Source: Oikopleura dioica (taxonomy: Eukaryota > Chordata > Appendicularia > Copelata > Oikopleuridae). Taken from it: a stretch of 64,000 bases of DNA. The stretch covers positions 12,446,157 to 12,510,156 of the forward strand of contig OU015566.1 of the NCBI GenBank assembly GCA_907165135.1. The letters are read 5' to 3'. This document shows positions 50,636 to 63,359 of this stretch, one piece after another. Positions within the stretch are counted from its first letter, which is position 1. Each line of letters begins with the position of its first letter. Both the position numbers and the translations under genes were made by a program. The notes beneath the pieces are model-generated. The model was given only the letters and a program-made list of their open reading frames with translations, made no database searches and was not told the DNA's origin.

Positions 50636-51957
50636 ATGAGGGGATTCGATTACAGCTTCAGTACAGTAAGCAGTGCACCGATACAGCGCCAGAAAATCCG
50701 TCTCACAGCGAACTGTCCATTTCGTATTTCAAAAGTATCGCTGATTCCGGATCCACATCCGGACCCGAATGAGGTTGAAATCGTTGTCGGATCGCTGGAC
50801 GAAGATCTGGCTCAAGTGAGAATTTACAAAAGAACAGCTGATAATCAACTCAAAAAAGAATATATTCATGAGCTCGACTCGCCAATTACCGATATCGGAT
50901 GGGTAAGAATAGCAAAAGAGTCTTGATGTATAAATATGTGGATTAGATTCAACACAACGCGATGCTAACCGCTCAAGCTAATGGAAAAAGGAAGATGTGG
51001 CGTGTAATTGACTCGTACAACAACAGAATGAGTGAAATCTACGAGTGGGAAGCTGCTACTTCGAGAATTGCAGCGCTCTCGGTCTTTGGTTATGCCTCGA
51101 TTGGGCAGGATGCGTTCGTTACTGCAACAGAGGTAGCATAATCACTTTTTACGAATTTCGTCAATGCTTCTTAGTCTGGAAATATTTGCATTTTCTCGCC
51201 TAATGACAAGACTCCGTTGAGGACTTACAAAGATGAATGTGCCGTGAAAACTTGTGAAGGTATAATCAACCGATTACTGAACCCCTAATGCTTGTTTCTA
51301 GCGCTTTCTACCGGACAAATCTTGGCCGGGAACGAATTCGGACAGGCTAAGATCTTCGATCCTCGAGCAAATACAGTTGATCCAGTTTTGATCTTGGACG
51401 TTGGCGAGCCTGCCATAGCGGTGCTCTCGATCGCCCAGCATCCCGGTAGAACGCATTTGATCTTGGGTGGATGTTCTGATGGAAATTTGACGCTATGGGA
51501 TGTACGAAAAGGCACTGATGAGCCTCTAGTCGTTGCTCGGCACGAGGGAGCGATTCTTGATGTAAGTATATACAGTATCTGTACTACAGATGGTTGTTAC
51601 AGTAGCTTATACAACGCCGGAAGAGGCCTTATCATCAAAATAACATGTGAATTCCAATCTGAAAATTTGCATCCAAAATATAGATATCTTTCAGACCAAA
51701 TTCCATCCTCATCATTCGATTGCGATGACAGCAGGCTCTGACTCAAAGATCCTCTTGCAAAACGGACAGTGGGAGCCAGAACAAATACAGCAAGCTGAAG
51801 CGAGAGACATGTCCGCAGAAAATACTCTAGAGTAAGTTTCCCCTTTTCAACTTCTTTCTAAACCTTTTCTAGGGCTATAAACTCGATCTCGATGCAAGGA
51901 GACCACTGGGCAGCAGGTGGTGATGATGCCATGTTGATAAGTGATATTTTCCGATAA
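50636..51957 (+). CDS. NUP43: Nucleoporin NUP43
   Basis: Exons 50636-50902, 50947-51132, 51175-51259, 51302-51561, 51695-51831 and 51873-51957 encode 339 residues of WD-repeat protein. Recognisable blades: ILAGNEFGQAKIFDPR, HLILGGCSDGNLTLWDVRKG and KFHPHHSIAMTAGSD. A C-terminal AINSISMQGDHWAAGGDDA follows, parallel to the NUP43 end (SVNTLD...CGTDAEA). NUP43 is a seven-bladed propeller in the Y-complex of the nuclear pore and at kinetochores. Sequence is divergent, so NUP43 rests on the C-terminal pattern and the DVR(K/Q)GT motif. Confidence 0.8.
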
Positions 51958-52125
51958 GCTCAAACGAAAACAACACGCTTTCACTTTAGGTTAATTTTGA
52001 AATGAACCATTTCACTGTACACTTCACCCTTTTACAGTGCACTGCCAAACCTGCACTTTTTTCTACCATCAACGAAACGTATCATCCTTTTTCGTGTTCA
52101 GATCCATTCGAAATCGATAAATATC

Positions 52126-55027
52126 ATGAGCTGTACGTGCAATAGACTTTATAAACCGAAGCATCGGCGGCAAGTGGATCGTATTTATCCCAGCGATCCA
52201 AAGAATGACAAGCCCATCAGAGCGGAGATGGACAAACTCGTCTATTATTCGATGGCGCATCCAGAGAAGCTCGACCGATTAGGGGTCTACCTTTCTGATA
52301 TTCTGGAAGACGCGATTTATCGGAAACAACAGGGGTGGACGAAAATCTCTATTGACGCTATTGAAGCTTTGCTTCGTGCCTGTCAGGCTCCGCAGATCAA
52401 TCTCTTTGTACAGTCCTACATGGAAATGTGCAGAATGCTGCTAGAATCAGACTGCACTAAGGCTAGAAAATGGGGAGCGTCGGCTTTCGTTTCATTCTGC
52501 GATGTGGATGAAGAGGGCAATCATGAACGGAGCTACGAAGCGTTTATTGACATCTTTTGCAAGTTCTGCCACGAAGATGGGAAGAATAAGGAGGATGTGA
52601 AAACTTTGAGGATTTGTGGAATTCAAGGACTGCAAGGAGTCGTCAACAAAATGAGCAAGACGAAGATGGGAGAGAGGTTGATCGCGCAAAGTTCGAAAAA
52701 AATCATACCCAGCTTGCTTTACAATATGAACGATAGTTTAGGTAAGACACCCTTTTTATTTCCTTTCTATAAAGTTTATACATTTTAGACGCGGGTCAAA
52801 CTGGCCCCGGATCCCTCCGATACAAAGCAGAAGAAGTCATTCGCGAGCTCCTCTCCATCGCTGTTTTGTCGCAAATCGACATCATTGTCAAGCCACTTTT
52901 GAAACACTGCGATCATCATCAACTTTGGGAGACTGAAAACTCGATCGTTTGGGCGGAATTGTTCATGAAATCTGTCAGATTGAGCTACTCCCACTATATT
53001 GTAAAGCTGATCATGGAACATACGGAGCATAAAGACTTTGACTCTGAAAAAGGTAAACTAACAGCTCTTGTCGTATTTTTTATGATCATTTCAGGGTTGC
53101 TGAAAAAACGAGGAATTCTGAACTGCATCTCGCAGATCTCCAAAATCCCAAAAGCCTCCACGATGAGTACCATTGCTGGCGAGCTATTACAGTACATTCT
53201 TCGCGGGATCGAGAAACACGGGGATCATGAGCAGCTCGTCGATCAATACACAAGTACCTGTGGCGCCATTATCGGTCATCTTGAAAGCGTCGTTCAAGTG
53301 GAGCTTATTCGTTCGATGATTCATGCTCTTCAGAAGGCAAAGAAGAGGGAAGCTCTTTTGGGAGCAATTCATTACGCGCTTTCCTTCTGCGATGTTTCGC
53401 GCCAAAACGAGTACAATATTCAATCGGACATTGTCAACCCGCTCATCCACATTACCGCCCCTCTGATGGCCAAATCAACTCCTGAAGAGCGCAAAGCCCT
53501 CTCGAAGATCGTCATCTACTGCCTCGATTACAGCAAAAACGCGCCTGTTCTCAATAGATCTGGATCCTACCACAATCAAGAGGTCCATCTAGCAAAAATG
53601 GGAAGTATTCATTTACGTCAAGATGCAGGAGATATCACCGTTTGGCTACTGGAAAATCTAGCTCAGCCCAAAAACACAACGCAGAACTATCTTCTCTATT
53701 ACCAGGTAAAATTTATTCTCTGTTCATTCAAGTTGAAAATCTAATAAGAATCATTTCTTCGAGGAAAATTTAGTTATCGAATCTTATATAAACTTCAGAA
53801 TATCCTTGTTTTTCGACATTTATTAATGTTTCATAATAAGATTCTTATTCAGTATTACTGTTTTCTCCTTTATTTTAACGACTGATTGACGCTGTTTTTA
53901 GCTGATGGGTGTCTTGGTATGCGAGCTTGGCGAAGAAATTTTGACGCAGATCATCCGTCTCCTTCTAGCTTTCCAGGTAATTTCCGTGCCTAATATCTTA
54001 TCATCACTTCGATAGTCATAATTTATGATCAGAAATATAATTTCTGCGCCACTGATCTATAAATATTTTTATATGATTACAATCATTCAATTTTATGGGA
54101 GTAGGCTTGTCATAAAAAAGAATCTGACGGTCCAATTAAGACTATAAAATATATTTTTAGGATAAGATCACAAGTGCTGATACGCTGCGTCATCAAGCAC
54201 ACGCTTGTGTGGGTGCTACTTTTGCCCTTTTAGCTTCTCTTTTCGTCGATTTACAGGAGCGGGTTTCTTTTATTTCTCTTCAAAATCATCATGGAATCAA
54301 AAATGAACCCAGAGTCAGCCCTTAGTTCTCCCGATCCTTTCCGAACGTCGAAATCACCGCCCTCAACTCGCTCCTGAAGCTCTTTTCTCAAGTTCTAGCG
54401 ACGCATTGAGGCGCTCGACAGCGAATTTATTCGCAGAAGACAACTCAGAAAAGTACCTCTTCCGAAGAGCCGATATTTGCTCAAAACTAAAGCATGCTGG
54501 TTTCGATACATCCTCGATCAGGTGAGAAAAAACTCAAAGAAGGGTCCCACTAATGTCTCATTTTCTAGCGACCCTCTTGGCAAAGTCGACCAATTGTCTG
54601 TTGATTCATCTGGTCTTTCAGTTTCAAGATCACGCGACCTTGATACTGAATCCATTCATTTAACAGTACAAGATGGTGCTGATGACACACCATTACTGAC
54701 AGATGGCAACGAAAACACACCTTCTATCAAGGGTCTTCTGGCGCTGCTAAAAGACGCGCCCAAGGGAAAAGAAGATCGAAAACTCATGCTTCAAAAGGTG
54801 ACCCCCGTGCCCTTTTTCTTGATTTCACTGACGAGTTCTTTCAGAAACAAGCAGAGTTACAAAAACTCGACTTCAATCAAGTGGTCGCGCGACTTGAAAA
54901 AACGCGGAAACGCGACTCGGAACTCATGCAGCGAATCATGGAGCATTCAGAAGCTGCCTCCGAGCGTGGATTCATGCACGATTACAAACCAGCCGACATT
55001 GGCTCGCCTCCTTTCTTCATTTACTAG
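52126..55027 (+). CDS. EFR3: EFR3 plasma-membrane scaffold protein
   Basis: Exons 52126-52741, 52789-53052, 53095-53705, 53902-53976, 54161-54262, one or more in 54329-54521, then one starting near 54569 and ending 54797, and 54845-55027. The start MSCTCNRLYKPKHRRQVD has the Cys cluster that is palmitoylated in EFR3, then the basic patch and family motifs (HPEKLDRLGVYLSD, QINLFVQSYMEM, GIQGLQGVV). EFR3 anchors PI4KA with TTC7 at the plasma membrane to make PI4P. The body is helical repeats. The junction between 54262 and the exon ending at 54521 could not be made to fit a single phase, so the region around residues 560-600 is uncertain. Confidence 0.88.
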
Positions 55028-55202
55028 AAACAAATTGCTACAAACTCCAATATGTTGCCTACAGATTCAATTCACGTACATATCATACTGTCTTTAATCG
55101 CTTTCTGTTCATCAAAAAAATTGTATATTTTCTTTAGCCAAAATTCAAATTTTCAATAAAAATTCATTCATAAAAAATTTTGTTCTCATCTATGTAATCT
55201 AG

Positions 55203-56996
55203 ATGGAAAGATTAGAGGAGGAAGTGTCCCCTGAAGCGTTTTGGAAGGATTACATACAGAAGCTGAAGCCCTGTTTAATTGGAAATTGGCTGACAGATTC
55301 ATGGTCGTCCAGGAAAGACTGGGTCAAAGAGGAAAGGATAGACGTCGATTTCTTGATGGAAAAATATGGCCATCTTCAAGTCCCGGTCACAAACTGTTCG
55401 ACTGAGGACTTCAAATGTTCCTCGATGCTTTTTAGAGAGTATCTCCGCTATCTGCAGGAGAGGAGGAGAAATGCGTCAGAAGATATTCTTTATTGCAAAG
55501 ATTGGCATTTGGCCTTGATAGATAAGACGTTTTATGAGTGGCCCGAGTTTTTTCGCAAAGACTGGCTGAATGAATACTGTTTGAAGACAGATTTCTCCGA
55601 CTCTGATTATCGCTTCGTTTACATCGGCGTGAAAGACACTAAAACGCCGCTGCATAGAGATGTCTTGGCGAGTCATAGTTGGAGTTCAAACGTAGGTAAG
55701 GGGTTCAGTTTCTTTCGGAAGAAAAATGCGGATTTTAGTTGGCAAGAAACTTTGGCACTTTTGGAAAGACCCTTTGCCCGAGAGACTGCTTGGAACATAC
55801 TCTACTGACGGGGAATTTCTAAAGACGGCAGATTTGGTTGTTGTTCAAAACTCTGGCGAGACGATTTTCGTCCCTTCTGGCTGGTTTCATCAAGTAAAGA
55901 ACTTAGAGGACACGATTTCGATCAATCATAATTGGATAAACGAGGCGAGCATACAAAATACCTGGAAGCATCTTCTTGTAAATACATTTTTTGAATCTAC
56001 TGTAATGAGATTTATATAAAGGAAGAATTGAAAGCGGTGGAAGAAGAGTTAGAATATCTCCACAGGAAAGGACTAGCAGATCTTTCTAGAGCTTATTGTC
56101 CCTGTTTTCCAAAAACGCTTAAAACATTTCAAATCGAAAACAGAGATAGATTTAGGTAACCCTGTGTAATCCTCAAAAGCGGGATGGAGGACGCAGAATG
56201 GACGGAGACATGTCAGGCTAGGGCTATTTATCGCTGATAAATAATTTATATTCTCCGCGAAAGATAATTCTATTTTTTCCATCTGGCAAAAGGAGTTCAC
56301 AACTTGAACTCTGCGTTCGATTAACGCTACACAAAAGGGTACATTTTCGGAAACATAGAAGAAAAGATTCCTCTCCGAATAATGTCGTAAAAGAATATGC
56401 TTTTCCCTTATTGTAAATACAAAATATCGGTCATATTTTCCAGCTTCAAATATTATACAATCAGCTTTGCGTAAGGCAAGAATTCGAACATGATTTATGA
56501 TGATATAATAATGATAATCAAGACCATTCAAGCAGAAGAGAAGCTCAATTTTCGTGTCAACAATGGAGCAATTATCATTTCCCAATTCGGGTGTTATGTA
56601 AAGTGATTTTATAATACTTTCTCGGGTGGAAAATAAGACCCTCATCTAGTATTCAGAATCATGGAAAACATATTTTTCAAGGCTTCATTCGGAGAGGGAT
56701 ATTTTCTTCTAAGTCTCCGAAAAAATTGACTTATTGGTAATTCAATTTGCAAAAAATATTATTGAAAAGACAGGTTGATCGAAGCCGCAAAGGAGAACGG
56801 CAAGAAAATCGATAGATTGTTACATTGGCTCAAGTTTGCCGTTCAACCCTCTTTGTCATCGGATAATTTATCGATCTCGCTGCGAAAAAAATTGTTTGTT
56901 CCCGCATCTCGCCGCCTGAATTTACATTTCGATAATTTACAAAAAAAGCCCAGAGAAACAGAAGATCCTCAAGGCTCAAACGAGCATGGATTTTGA
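55203..56996 (+). CDS. JMJD4: JMJD4 2-oxoglutarate oxygenase
   Basis: Exons 55203-55695, 55739-55977, 56022-56155 and 56774-56996 encode 362 residues. Family motifs: WSSRKDWV, VPVTNCST, LYCKDWHLAL, and the Fe(II) ligands in PLHRD (His, Asp) and GWFHQV (His), followed by DTISINHNWINEA. JMJD4 hydroxylates a lysine of the release factor eRF1 and tunes translation termination. The ATG is preceded at once by CTAG, and the EFR3 stop is 175 nt upstream with an AATAAA between, suggesting a trans-spliced operon partner. The 618-nt last intron holds an antisense ORF. Confidence 0.93.
56073..56645 (-). other. 190-codon antisense ORF in JMJD4
   Basis: Uninterrupted from ATG 56645 (MRVLFSTRESIIKSLYI) to a stop at 56073, mostly inside the last JMJD4 intron but overlapping exon 3 at its 3' end. 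The first 145 residues have balanced composition, not the Lys/Asn/Ile bias of random AT-rich ORFs, with segments such as CSIVDTKIELLFCLNGLDY. The last 25 residues are antisense to coding exon 3. No domain recognised. Could be a nested gene or chance. Confidence 0.35.
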
Positions 56997-57941
56997 AGAT
57001 TTTCGCAAATTTTTGCAATTTTTCGAAGGAAAAGGAGGTTACTTGTATCAGTATAAGCATTTTAAAATCTTATTTTCTGCAGGACTACCATAATTTTACC
57101 CTCTTTCAGACCGCTAATCAAATTCTTATCAGTTCTAGTTGATTTTAAGGGTATACACGTCGATAAAAACTCAAAAATACGCAAATTTTCGCTGAAAAAG
57201 AATAGTTCTAGATGTTCATCCCTTCATTCTTATCAACTCATGAATCATCATTTCTAGATATGAAAGCCACCCACGCAATAGAATAAAATTCTTTTCCAGA
57301 TTTGTTTTTCATTTGCAAAAATCAGAGATCAAGAAAACAGATAACGAAAAAGGCTTTTTACGCGTGACTTTTTCCGCGAATCAGAACAGAGTTTAGGCCC
57401 CATTATTTTTCATTTTTTGAAAGCCTTTGCATAAAATAATTGTTAAAGAGAATAATAATAATTTCCGAATTGTCGATGACGTCATTCGCCACCGAGACGA
57501 GGATCTTTCTTTTTGAAAAAAGACGGGGTTTTCGACCACTCAGAGGCCGCGATATTTTTTCTTTCTTTCAAAAAGAGAATCTTTACTTGATGATTTTTTC
57601 TTTGTTGATTTTAGCACGTAATTACCCACTCACGCCGCTTCCTCGTTTTTCCTTCATTTTCCTAAAGGGATCAATATCGAGAAAGCCGCAAGCGGCTTTC
57701 TGGGCAACTTTTTTGTCGCGGCTTTCTTTTTTTCTTGAAAATCGCTGTTAACGCCCTTAATTTACGAATTCTAGAAAATCTCCTTCAGATAGAGCTCAAA
57801 TTGCAAAAGATCTTCTTATTGAAGTTCAAAAATCCATTTCTGCTTCGAAATCTGAAGAATAGATACTCAAGCTTGTTCTTTATATTCCCTGTTTTCAGAT
57901 TGTTTATGTGTAAATAATTGTACTAAACGAAACTCGGAAGA

Positions 57942-60900
57942 ATGCAGACAATGGAACCAACAGCAGACCAACTCCGCATCGCCACGATGTTCGAAGGCGA
58001 CGGCGGAAACGACAAAGATCTTGAGCGCAAGATCAAGCAAGTCACAGAATTTACAGGCTGCTCTAACGATCAGGTCACTTTCTTTTCTTGTTTGTGTTTT
58101 AAAATGCTCTTCAGGCCGCCGTGGCGTTGTACGACTGCGACAATGACATCCAAATGGCCTGTTTGAAGGTGATGGACGCTGGCGGAGACTCTGCGAAAGA
58201 GGCTGACAATTGGACTGCAGTCGAGAAACCAGTCAAGAAAGAAAGAGACCCTTCGGTAAGTTGAAAGCTCAAATGGGGCTCTCTCGAATTTCTCTTGCGG
58301 AAATTGATGTTTATTAAATTTTTAGGCGGACAAATGGGCAAGCGAAAGAGCAGTGGACAACTTCACTGGTCGTGGTCGAGGACGTGGACGCGGCTACTTC
58401 GACGGCGGCCGCGGTGGTCGAGGAGGACGAGGACGCAGCTTCGCCAATGGCGAGCGCCGCGAATTCAGAGACTACGAAGATCGCGGCAATCGAGGCTCTT
58501 TCGGCGAGCGTGGACGGGGACGAGGCCGTGGTCGGGGAGACCGGGGCGGATTCCGAGGCCGCAGCGAACCGTTCCGTGGCTCTGGCGGAAGAGGAGCTCC
58601 ACAGAATGAGAGCCGAAGTCGAAACAGGTAAACAAATCTTTTAAATTGAAATGCGTATTTTCCGTTATTGGTTTATTTTCGAGAAGAGCCTCTCAGAAGG
58701 CGCGAAAAATTCCTAGACTGTTATTAATTCACCGGCACTTTAGTAATATATTCCGAGGTGAATTCGATTAGAAATTTGTTTTTGAGTTTCTATTTGGAAA
58801 TAACCCAGTTCCAGCGGGTGTTATTTTTGAGTCTGAAGGACAAAACAATTTGTAAACATAAATCCTTATTTTTCAAGACGACAACACAGCCCATCTGGAT
58901 CGGATATTGGCAGTGATGGCGGCTGGGGCAAAGAAGAGGAGAAAATCACTGTAAGTTTAAATTCTCGATTCAAACTCTTGATGACTTGTTTTTCGATAGA
59001 ACTGGAGCAATAAGGAATTCACCCGCGACGGCTGGAACGAACCCGATTCTTCGGAAAGATTCAATCACAAGCAGCAAGGTCAAGAGCAGCCCTTGCCTGA
59101 TTGGAGTGACTCGCCTAAAGTTGGTGCCCCAGTTCCAGGAAAAGTCGAGCAGTGGCAGAACAACCAGACGAGCAGCCAGAGCAACGCGTGGGATCAAGAG
59201 GACAGCTGGAGCACAGAGCAGAAGCCTGTTGTCCAGGAAAGCCAGCCCAAGAAACAGCACAATGTGGAAGCTAACCAATGGGCCGCCGAGCCTGCTGAAC
59301 CCGTTTCGTGGGACAGCGCGCCGCAGATGCAGAGCTGGAGCCAGCCACAGCAGCCGGAACCTGTTCAGCAAGCGCCACCACCTCAGCAAAAGTGAGTTCA
59401 AGTCAACCATTCTTTCTCTAACCCTACTTTAGCCATTGGCATTCGGAACCTGCTCAGGTCAGACAGCCAGTAGTTCAGCCCGAAGATACCCAACGACAGG
59501 AGCGTTTGGCGAAGATCTTCAACCAACAGGCGCAGATTTCTGAACAGGAACCCAGAAAGGTACTCGTCAATCATTTTTATATCGCTATTCAATTGCGTGT
59601 TAGGTGGTACCGGCTCCACAGAAGGCTCCTCAGCCAAAGCCCGTGGCGCAGCAGAAGCAGTCGAGCATCGGTCCACCTGGCCTCCACAAATCGTCAGTTG
59701 CTGATCCAGTTCTTAGTTTTGGTAGATCTCCTGAAGACGCAGGACGGTAAGTTTGACAGTCTGTTGCGAATATTCTCGTACAATCATTGTTTTGATTCAA
59801 ACCTTTTTTGATTCAAACCTTTTTTGATTCAAAAAGGGAATCCACGTAAAAATATCCACTCTAATAACGAATCAGTTGTCTGCTGGTGAATCGACATTCG
59901 AACATTCAAGTGAAGAATCCAACTTGTATAAACACGTTTTGTTTTTAGACGTCTTCCACCACCAACTCGAAGAACGATCAAAAAAGGCGTCCTCCAGATG
60001 CCAGAGGATCGAGACGACATGCCCAAGGCCAGCCAGTTTGTTTTCGGCAACATTGAAAGCACTGATGATGTTGACTACTCCCGCGCTCAGGTACGACGAG
60101 CCATCCTCATTTTCTGTCTAATCCCCGCTCTAGAAATACTCGGAAAAGCCCTCGCCCCCATTAAAACAGCCCTCTGCCCCTGGTTATGCACCTCAATCTC
60201 TTCACCAACCAGCACAGACGCGAAAACCCACTGCCACCACTCAATCAGATCAACCGAAAGAGCAAAACAAACCTGAGCCCCAACAAGTCGCAGATCCAGG
60301 TACAGCCCCTGCTCGAGCTTTCGCCAATTCCACCTCTGCGAATGCGCAAACACGCACCTTCCAAAGTCAAGCACGTCCCGTACAGAATTACGCTCGCAAT
60401 CAAAATACACAGCCAAGCACACACAGACAGCCTCGTGTTCAGTTACGGCTTCAAATAATTAAATAAAAATGATATCTTGATTGAGGGATGAGCATGAACT
60501 GAGCGTGTTAGTGGGTGGTCGATTCGGAAAAACCGAAACGCTAGAATCTATTAGTCGTTGTTGGAAATAAACGAAAGAATAATCAACTGTCTATCGACTT
60601 GATTCTCTGATTTGTTTCTAGTCGTCGTTGTACTAATCGTTCTTTCATACTAACCAATTTCATCAATCATCATTCTGTTAAATCCAAATCGACTGCCCTG
60701 CTAACAGTTCAATTCTAGGCCTCTCGTATCACAGATATGCGCGGGAAAAGGAACGCGCCGAGTCCGACCTAAGAAACTTACTGAAGCCGAATCCTCAGAG
60801 CTCGACGGCCAAGCCCGCCCAGCAACAGAGCAGAGAGCAGGGTGGACCCGTTTCGTCCACTGGAGTCGTTCCTGGACTTTCTGTTCCAGCCAGGACCTCG

Positions 60901-62123
60901 CCCAACAATCCTCAAAGTACTGGTGAGTACAGGGAGAAAGTAGACAGCTGATAAAGATCCAAGTCATTTCATTAGCTTATGAATTGAATTTTAATTTCCT
61001 TGGTGTTTTTTTAATCGCAATTGTTGATTAAGAGTTATTATTCAAGAGAACTGCTCCTTATGCTAATTTGGGGAATATTTTCTGAATAAAAGAATCCAAA
61101 TTCTATAAACGTTTCAATTTATATTTGATTGACGAAGATATCCGTTCAATAATAACCGTGACAATTATTTTAATTTATGCTTCAGGACAAATGGGCTCCA
61201 TCTCTGCGCCAGGTCAAGGTCGATCCGGCTCAATTGGCAACGTCCGCACTGCTGGACTCGGGCATCAGCCTTACTCCCAGCATGAAAATATCATGGTAAG
61301 AATAGCTCACAGTCGCACGCGTTCTGTCTAATCGTCTAAATGTTTTCATTTTTGTAGTTCGAGGACTCGTATCATCCTAAGTCCTATCCGTCCTATTTGG
61401 AGGTAAAGGAGCATTTGATTGATCATTTTACTTTTGTTTCTTCTTTTCCTTTCAATTTTAATCTAACAAAAAATTAATACCCGCGTCGCCAGAATCAAAC
61501 AAAAATCAACGAAAAAGTTCATCTTTTTGTCGATGGGTTTTCAAAAGTATTGTTTTAGTATCAGCCATCGATGAATCAAGGATACGACATGATCCAAATT
61601 CAACGACCGAATGTGTCGAGACATTCTGACGATGGTCTTCGAAGTCAGGGACTTGGCGGATTCCAGGCTTTCACTGGTTCCATTCAGGAATGTGGGTTGA
61701 AATAAACGAAGAAACTCTTCATATAGTCATGGCTTTGAATCTCTTTTCAACCCATTTTGAAGCCACAACAATACTACGCGCCTATCCCACAGTACTACCC
61801 AATGACTGTGCAGCGTTCAAGTAAGCCTCAGCACCCCAAATTCACCAGTCTTACCCTTTTCTTCCATTTTAGGTTCCGCTTATGCTCCAATGTACTCGTC
61901 CGCTCAGGCGGGTAACACGACAGACTCAATGCGAAGCATGAGAACTCAGCAACAAGAGACGCCCCCACCATTTCTGTCGACAAATGCCTACGGCCAGGTA
62001 TGCCGATCCTTGCGGCGCGAGTAACTCTTTCTTTAGGGCTTTCCAAACATCCTGATTCCTCCAGGAGCGAGTGCCCAGCTCGGGCCTCATGGCCAGCACC
62101 CAGACAACCGAGGACCTCGTTAG
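57942..62123 (+). CDS. UBAP2L: UBAP2/UBAP2L (Lingerer) homologue
   Basis: Exons 57942-58073, 58115-58255, 58326-58627, 58878-58950, 59000-59391, 59433-59559, 59604-59746, 59949-60090, 60134 to about 60298 or 60432, 60719-60922, 61186-61295, 61358-61402, 61559 to about 61695, 61763-61820, 61873-61997 and 62037-62123. An N-terminal UBA domain (QLRIATMFEG, VTEFTGCSNDQAAVALYDC) is followed by an RGG-rich block (GRGRGRGRGYFDGGRG). A Gln/Trp/Pro linker and the family's RRLPPPTR...FVFGNIEST segment follow, then a long Pro/Gln/Tyr tail. UBAP2L binds RNA and promotes stress-granule assembly. Reading through exon 9 gives a shorter isoform ending near 60466. The junction after 61695 appears to use a GA donor. 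Confidence 0.9.
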
Positions 62124-63359
62124 TCTTCTTTTTGGATATGTAATTATGTTTTACATATGTAAATTGACCAAGGCTACGCTCCTCTCTCGCTGGATTAAAA
62201 ACTGGTCGGGAAGAATCTCCTCAAAAATAAAATAAAAAATAATATTGTTTTCTCCTGTTTCCGTCTCTGTCTGCCCCCTCCCCCCAAAAATCTCGTGTTC
62301 CTTTCGGTACACTTTCAAAATGCTAAGAATCTAAAATTGGATGATCCACCAAAAACTCAAAAATCTGGTGTTGATCTCCACGCTCAAACCAAAAAAAAAA
62401 GAATAATTCCCTGTTCGTCTGTTCATTCCCACTAGGCCAATTTTATTCGTTAGGTTCATTTTTCCTCAAGACTTCATTAAATTTTCACTCTCTAAAACTA
62501 CATGTAGCTGCCTGTACTCAATTCAAGTCTAAATTTTTGTCGCACAGGGCGGCTTTTACATCTTCTACTCTTCTTCTTTTTTCACGGTCTCAGTAAAGAG
62601 ATTGCGGATTTCTTCCTGACAAGATAATAAACCAACAGAATATTCATCCCTCCTGTGTTACGCCCTTGTTTAAAGTAAACTTGCTTATCAAAAGACACTA
62701 GAAAAGCTAGAAAAGAGCAGCAGCCTAACTCAACTCAACCTATCCATTCAAAAACCTCAAGAAAACGAAAACGAGGCAGAAATATACTTGAGATTATGCA
62801 CTCTTTGAACTCCCACAGACGCCCCGTAACTGCCACCTGAGGTCGCCATGTGCAACACATTTTTTATCGTGAGTACTCATTTTACAGTAAACAAAAATAC
62901 AGTCGTACTAAAGTCAAATCCAACTTGTTCAAATTTCCCCTACTATTACTTCTTTGAGACACTTTACCGTTCGAATCCCCCCAAAGATACTGTATCGTGA
63001 GTGTACTTTGTGTTAAAAGTTAAAGAGCTTCAGTTACATCACGCTGCGATAAAAAATAATAAAATATCGGAATTATGTGAGACTCGATTGAAAGAAAAAC
63101 TCCAAAAAGCAAGCTTTTCTTTGTGGAGAGTATACTCTCTGTCGTCAATGAGTTCTAAAGAAGCATCACAAGAGAATAAAATTGGTATAATTGCAATGTA
63201 TCTCGCAAATAATTTGATGGAGTATGTTGTGTAACTACATTTTACATAAAGAAGGTTCTTTGATATACGCGCGTGTTGTAAAATATTCTACTTATATTAT
63301 CAGCTCGTTTCATAATTTCAATCGACTTGATTTCACGCAAGAATAATCGCAGTTTATTC
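62124..63359. other. UBAP2L 3' UTR and intergenic region
   Basis: AATAAAATAAAAAATAAT after the UBAP2L stop (about 62225) is a likely polyadenylation region. A 77-codon plus-strand ORF at 63001-63234 (lead VKELQLHHAAIKNN) lacks an ATG at its tool-predicted start and has no supported upstream exon. It may be a terminal exon but is not called. Confidence 0.4.
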
